Part shown: positions 58,801-64,000 of the stretch, one piece after another
Layout of the letters: the number at the start of each line of letters is the position of its first letter
Position numbering within the stretch: the first letter of the stretch is position 1
Origin: Gnetum montanum
Lineage: Eukaryota > Streptophyta > Gnetopsida > Gnetales > Gnetaceae
DNA: 64,000 bases
Assembly (NCBI GenBank): GCA_015680685.1
Contig: MNCI01005245.1
Span: 422,351 to 486,350, forward strand
Reading direction: 5' to 3'
Made by a program: the position numbers and the translations under genes
Notes under the pieces: generated by a model
The model's input: only the letters and a program-made list of their open reading frames with translations
Told to the model about the DNA's origin: nothing
The model's database searches: none

Positions 58801-61180
58801 TGCAATACTTCCAAGTGACATTCTTGTTTGTTATGACATTAAATACCCTATAATTTAATAAATCATTAAACATAATTATTATAATTTACTTGCTAACTGA
58901 ATTCGTAAATTTACTATACATGCCTTTGCTTTTCTTAGTAATGTTAATGATATAAGTTATTAAAATTGTTCTTTCACAAGTACAAATCTATACTGAGGAT
59001 ATGAGTTGTAGCAAGGTGAACCAAAGACATACCATGCAAAAATAGTTTAGCTACCATAATAATGATCATGATCATATCCAAAGGGAATGAATTATATAAA
59101 AAAATGTGTAAGTGTTTAAATTGTACCTAGAAAATACACTAACAAAGTAAGATGGTGTCTTGTTTCTTCATTGACAAATATTTATATTAATCGATTACCA
59201 AAGTAACATGCATTATTTACTTTTATGCAAGACAAAGCATTGGACTTCCATTGAATACAAGATCATCAATCACATGTTTCCAAGCACAACAAAAAACTAT
59301 GATATAAAACTTAGTGGATTAGCTTAATTAGGAGGTTTCTAACTTATAAATATTCCAACAAAGTAGACTTGCAATTGTCTCAATGAAGTTCCTATGATAA
59401 AGTAAGAAAACTCCACATAGTTCCTCCATTTCTTCAAGGATAATACAATTGCTATTAAATCTTTTAATCATTTATGGTTAAAAAGAGTATATCTTACCAT
59501 TCTTTTTATTATAGTATTTATTTGGTAATTTTCTGAATTAATTTCATAGTGTTTTACTTTTCTTGTTTTCTCAAACAATGAGAATATATAATGAATCTAA
59601 TGTAGTTGCCAATTTTCTCTTTTGTCTCAATAGTTATAAGAACCTATGAATACAATGCAAGTTAGTTCAAATGGTTAGGAACTTAGAGGCTTTACTAGGA
59701 ACATACACATTAGAGATAGTTTAGCCATATTAACACAAATAAGAACCATAGACTAATGAAGCATACAATAAGACACACGAGCTATACTAGCTCAGTAGAA
59801 TGCATTCCTAAACAATCTTTACAATTTGTACTAGTTCTATCCCCATTTTTTGAAGAAGATGGAAAGTACTTATACCAAAAGTTTAAGCCTTAACTATGTA
59901 CACATCCTAGTGACATAGTATATAAGGAATTAAGATTGTCTAGTACTAAAAGAGGTTTGATGGTTAGAATAGCAAGGGATCCAAGTTGAATCTTCATGTT
60001 CCTTTGGCCCTTGTTCTAGAGGCAAGTAATCTTTGACCTACTAATAAGACAAAATTTCTTATATTCTTTCCCACTTAAAAGATGCAATGTCCTTAAAGCC
60101 ATGTTAGAAATAAGTGAACTTATAATTAGGGAAGAATCGATATGGATATCAAAGGTATGAAATAACTCAAAGCTTATTCAAAAAATGACACTCAAGAAAT
60201 TTTAACAACGAGGGTTAAAAATTGTAAAGCAAGAAAAATAAGATAACAACTAGGCTTAGAGAAGTTCACACAACATGGATTACCTAAGTTAAGATTCTTG
60301 TCTTTTCTAAGTAAGCAAAGCCAAACTTTCCACCTAGAGCTGTCAATTTTATTTGCCTAAAATATGAACTTTCCTATCTGACGTAATTACATAAGGAAGT
60401 AGAGTAGATCTCTTGTACTAAAGGGATATGATAACATGCCTTCATTTCTCCTTAGGAAGCTTTCTATTTCTCTCAATGTCTAGGTGATAACTAATCACTA
60501 ATACTTGTAATAATTTAGGTTGTAAAGGTTGAAGTTGCATCACCTCATCTACAACCATCATTTGCTTAAATTTATATGGATATTAATTGTAACAATATAG
60601 CTTGGACCTAAGGATGAGATATTTAAAGATACTCTTAATGTTATACCTATTTAAGATGGTCTATCATTTGATCCACTTACCCTTTAACATGTCTTTCTTT
60701 TCTTTCCTTCTTTTCGTTATACTTTAGTAAGCATTCACACTTTATAACAACAAAAGATCACTTTTCCATGATCTACCAAGGTAACTCAATCTCAATTTGG
60801 ATACAAAACAACTATATCAAACTTTTTTTTTATTTTTCAAAAAATGTTATTCGTCCTAGATATCTTCTCTTAAAGATGTGTCCTACTAATGCACCAAGAA
60901 TTTAACCTTATAATATAGTTCATAATTAGTGGTATAAAAAGATATGAGATAAGCAACATGTAAATCCTTCACTATCTTAATATTTAATTGTTCCCTAAAA
61001 TCTAACATTGTTAAAGTAGCAACTCATAGATTAAATGCTTTTAGCATGTCAATGATAAATGGCTCAAGTGGTTATCTCATTGTCTTCTTAGGTAAGAGGT
61101 TGTCAATTTGAATCATATTTGATACATCATTATATGCCTAAGGATGTACTTATAGTCATTCTTTTTGGTTCCAACATCCT
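58801..61180. other. Unassigned AT-rich region
   Basis: About 2.4 kb with no open frame above 60 codons and no domain I can support on either strand. It is probably older transposon debris; its right part may belong to the chromovirus-like fragment that follows. Confidence 0.4.
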
Positions 61181-61184
61181 AGCT

Positions 61185-61230
61185 CCCCTTTCCTCTACCC
61201 CTTCCCCTCCACCTCCCACCCCTCTGCCCC
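61185..61230 (-). other. G-rich tract with G-quadruplex potential (minus strand)
   Basis: Plus-strand C runs lie at 61204-61207, 61215-61217, 61219-61222 and 61227-61230, with loops of 7, 1 and 4. This satisfies the usual G3+ N1-7 rule on the minus strand, and further C runs lie at 61185-61188 and 61198-61201. It is an island in otherwise AT-rich DNA and could be a polypurine tract of the minus-strand gypsy fragment to its right. Confidence 0.6.
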
Positions 61231-61689
61231 TCTACCAACATCTTAAAAGATCCATTATATCTCCACAAAAACTTTTGACTAACCCCTCTCTTCTATCAAA
61301 ACTGCTAACATAATCCATTTTTGATAGGATCCAATCCTAAACTTTAAAATGTAATAGCTTCCTTTTCCTTTCTACATACTTTCTTAGGTGTTTCATAACT
61401 ATTTCTAAATAGAACTAGGTCAAAAGACATCAATGAAATGAGAATCTTGATTATACATAATGTTTGTAGGTAGTGTAAAGTACCAAATCACTTTATTGAA
61501 AAATAAAATGTCATATCCTTAATCATGTAAGATGTTGGGCTTAGGATAAAGATAAGATACTAGAAAACCCTTGGATTAAAGTAATCCTATATTGAAATCT
61601 ATTGAAACTCTAACCTAAGGAAGATCTAGAATTTTTTAGTGTTAAAGTAATCTTGTGCACATTTTAATTAAAATTTATCCCTCTATCAT

Positions 61690-62230
61690 ACCAAAAAGTT
61701 CTTTACAAAGTTATCTATGCTTATATCTATATTTGGCCAATAAAATCTACTCTACATGAAATTTAATATTTGCTTATAACTTGGATGTTCAACCTATAAG
61801 GTACTATGATAGGTTGCAATGATCTTCTAACAAAGCTCATCCCAATTTGGTACATAAAACCTTTCCTCCTTTGACATCAATAAACCATTATCTTCATGAT
61901 AATTAAAAGCATTAACTCTTTGAACAAGGCTTAACAAAACATAAGAACCCTAGTCATGCCTCAATCCTTCATTGATTATCTACTTCAAACTCCCATTAGA
62001 AATTAACCAAGATAAACGTGATTAGCCTACCGCTTTCAATGAACACAAGTAATGGTGTCTACTCAATGCATTTGCTAGCAAATTATTTTTACTTGATTAG
62101 TAAACAAATTCAAGACCAAACTAATATAGTAAACTCAACTACTATGCCTACTTTGGTCTTAATTTTATTAAGGTTAGAAAGTAACTTGTAATAATATTGT
62201 TAGTTTTCACTATTATCAAATTAGTGATGA
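61690..62230 (-). pseudogene. Chromovirus-like Ty3/gypsy RNase H end and integrase zinc-binding region
   Basis: The minus strand reads NNLLANALSRHHYLCSLKA (compare NKVADALSRR at the RNase H end). It then reads HEDNGLLMSKEERFYVPNWDEL, and then EHPSYKQILNFM-stop-SRFYWPNI, which matches the GHPG-KTL...YWP H2C2 zinc-binding part of integrase. This order and wording are typical of chromoviruses, not of the Athila-like family E1-E5. It is heavily decayed and has no definable ends. Confidence 0.65.
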
Positions 62231-62429
62231 ACAGTGAATATGCTTGACATCCAACTATACAATCTACAATTATCAAAGTAGACTATATCATAATCTGTGA
62301 ATGGACTAGTAATAGCATTTACCTTAGTTATGTGATTGTAGGTTGTCATCTTCTAAAATATACTCATAGTGATCCTTAAACATGTATGGTTAAGTATAAT
62401 TGAGGTATATGATCATTGAAGTTGTTATG

Positions 62430-63498
62430 GCTAATGAAATCGAATATGTCAAGTAGTTGAGTCAATGAGATATGATAAAGCATTGTTTTGTCAAGTGTAT
62501 CAATCAACTAAGATATCACAGATGCTATATCATAGATGCTACATCACATCTACATTGTATCATCCCCATCGATGCATCTTAGTTAGTTGCAACATCATAG
62601 ATTGTATAATGCATTTTCTATATAATAGATGCTATGTTGTATTTTTTATAACTTAGCTACATCGACTCATCCTTGTTGACACATCTACGTTGATGTAGCC
62701 AAATACATTAATGCATTCCCATCGATGCAATGCTTGTATTTGCCTATAAATATGTGAACACCTATCATGTATTTGGCACTATTTGGTCAATAGTATAGCC
62801 AAAATCTTGCAATTTTCTCCCATATCCTAGCAAATAGTCAATGCTTGCTCACAACATGGATTTGATTGAATTGTACAACATCTTATTCAAGTGGTGTTGT
62901 ATGTAGACACATTATATGGATGATAATAAGATCAATATTGATTCATATTCATTGTAGCATTTTGACTTAGAATAGATATACTTTCACTGCAATTTACTTT
63001 CTATATACTTAGTTAATATTTACATTTCCATGTATGTTAATTAATCAGTAGAATAAGCATGAAATGTTTCAAGCATAAGCACATATTCACTTAATAATAC
63101 TAATAGTGTTATTACTTAGTTCACCTAGTAGCATAATACTTGGTACTCCTAAGAGTGGATACATGACTTTAGGACTCGTATGACAAGTTGGGAACAAATA
63201 CTCATTCCCCTTAAGATAGTTCTAGATTTAATTTTATTATTAATTAGAATAAATAATTAATTTCTATATCATTATTTAGTTAGTTTAAGATTCCAAAAAC
63301 ATCAATAATCATATGTGTCACTTTGGACCAAACCATACATGATAAAGCTACCACTAGTCCAAGTGAGAAGACAATGACATATGATCAATGCTTAATAATC
63401 TAGATACCACACTAGTTTTATCCATGGAATTTGACCAGATTGCATGTAAACACTTATGATTCATATGTTTGGGCATAGGGAATAGCCTCTGCTCATCA
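62430..63498 (+). repeat. E7 5' LTR (start uncertain)
   Basis: A TATA box CCTATAAATATG lies at about 62743-62754. U3 has repeated AGATGCTA sites (about 62520, 62533 and 62627) and ATCGATGCA blocks in place of GATATC dyads. The end CTCATCA matches the family terminus. No second LTR is in the window for comparison. Confidence 0.6.
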
Positions 63499-63499
63499 T

Positions 63500-63517
63500 T
63501 GATACCATTATTAGGGA
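63500..63517 (+). other. E7 primer-binding site, heavily decayed
   Basis: TGATACCATTATTAGGGA against the tRNA-Asp complement: 10 of 18 match and all eight differences are C-to-T or G-to-A. The position one base after the LTR end supports the assignment. Confidence 0.55.
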
Positions 63518-63618
63518 TGGTGCTAGTGATCTAAATTAGTTATATTATAAGCAATCATTGTTAAAGCAGTAATGATTTACCTTTTCAAAAAATATTAATA
63601 TTGTAAGTCACACAAAAC

Positions 63619-64000
63619 ATGTCTTCTTCACATAGGGTTGATAATCCATCACATGATGAGAATACTAGTAGAAGAAATAATAGGATCTATATTGAGGAGA
63701 ATTGAAGTGAACCACTACAAGCAGGGGTTTCATATGCTCATTCTACCCCTTAATATATTCAGGGACTACATTTAACTATTGTGGATAATCCTTGATGGGA
63801 TAGAACAAGTCCTAGAATAAGAAGGATCTCAAGGCCTAGGACACCCTCCCAACCTAGAAAAGATGAATCAAGGAACTAAAGAGAAAGTTATAGGAGTCAT
63901 GACAATTCTCCTAGTTCACCATCTTCCTCTTCATCATCAATGTCTAATTTTGAGGAAGATGAACATAGATATGGAGATAGAGATTTACTAAGAGGTCAAA
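63619..64000 (+). pseudogene. E7 gag, N-terminal part
   Basis: ATG at 63619 gives MSSSHRVDNPSHDENTSR, the same start type as E2 and E4 gag (MSSSHR/MSSSYR). A Ser/Arg-rich stretch follows (PRTPSQPRKDESR, SPSSPSSSSSSMS). TGA at 63705, TAA and TAG codons interrupt it. The remainder lies beyond the window. Confidence 0.65.

Larger units (their letters stand above)
62430..64000 (+). mobile_element. E7: 5' end of a diverged gypsy element running off the window
   Basis: A plus-strand LTR ends CTCATCA at 63498, followed by a primer-site relic and a gag start at 63619. The late LTR segment (63300-63498) follows the same order of blocks as the E1-E5 LTRs, but U3 is different. The left boundary is uncertain (62410-62470). 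A 40-bp piece at 62380-62415 resembles a minus-oriented family LTR. Confidence 0.7.

Noticed and set aside
59000-61000. Further gypsy integrase core or chromodomain on the minus strand.
   Set aside because: Isolated short resemblances could be chance in AT-rich sequence. No ordered set of motifs could be supported.

Overview
This window looks like a repeat-rich land-plant nuclear genome, most likely a seed plant. The evidence is AT-rich sequence, LTR retrotransposons primed by tRNA-Asp (Athila/Tat-like Ty3/gypsy), a copia element, LINEs, a hAT relic and a GT-AG intron. Very long element survival with heavy C-to-T decay would suit a large slow-turnover genome such as a gymnosperm, but no lineage marker proves that. 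Almost everything here is decayed mobile DNA. I see one convincing host gene.

Layout. 1-21887 is a stack of one gypsy family, called here E1, E2 and E3. E2 is a minus-strand element (5644-9605 plus about 19006-21887). It is interrupted by the plus-strand element E3 (9606 to about 19005) and, on its left, by the plus-strand element E1 (1-5643, 5' end outside the window). 21888-25895 is a plus-strand Ty1/copia relic. From about 26050 to 47690 runs a minus-strand LINE (LINE-A), split by two nearly complete minus-strand gypsy elements: E4 (26989-37032, flanks ATGAC/ATGAG) and E5 (37651-47609, perfect ATCCT duplication). 47740-53080 holds two more LINE relics in opposite orientations. 53322-53450 is a tRNA-like SINE. 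54388-54993 is a two-exon GC-rich gene of 131 codons that I cannot name. 55855-58800 is a mosaic: an RTE-type LINE tail, a minus-strand hAT transposase relic, a second SINE copy, and a solo gypsy LTR (57062-58040) with a perfect CTATC duplication lying inside the hAT reading frame. 58801-62230 is AT-rich and mostly unassigned, with a G-rich tract and a chromovirus-like RNase H/integrase fragment. 62430-64000 is the 5' end of a further plus-strand gypsy element, E7, that runs off the window.

The gypsy family. LTRs of about 780-980 bp open with TGATGAG and end with CTCATCA, and are followed by a site complementary to the 3' end of tRNA-Asp. The order is gag, protease, reverse transcriptase, RNase H, integrase, then a 1.8-1.9 kb post-pol region before the 3' LTR. 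Two subfamilies are visible from U3 sequence and gag start: A (E1, E3, E5, solo LTR) and B (E2, E4); E7 is a more diverged third type. All copies carry stops and frameshifts and none looks autonomous. The post-pol region is shared by E1, E3, E4 and E5. It may be the remnant of a third, env-position ORF with a small intron near its end; that is the most interesting biological signal here.
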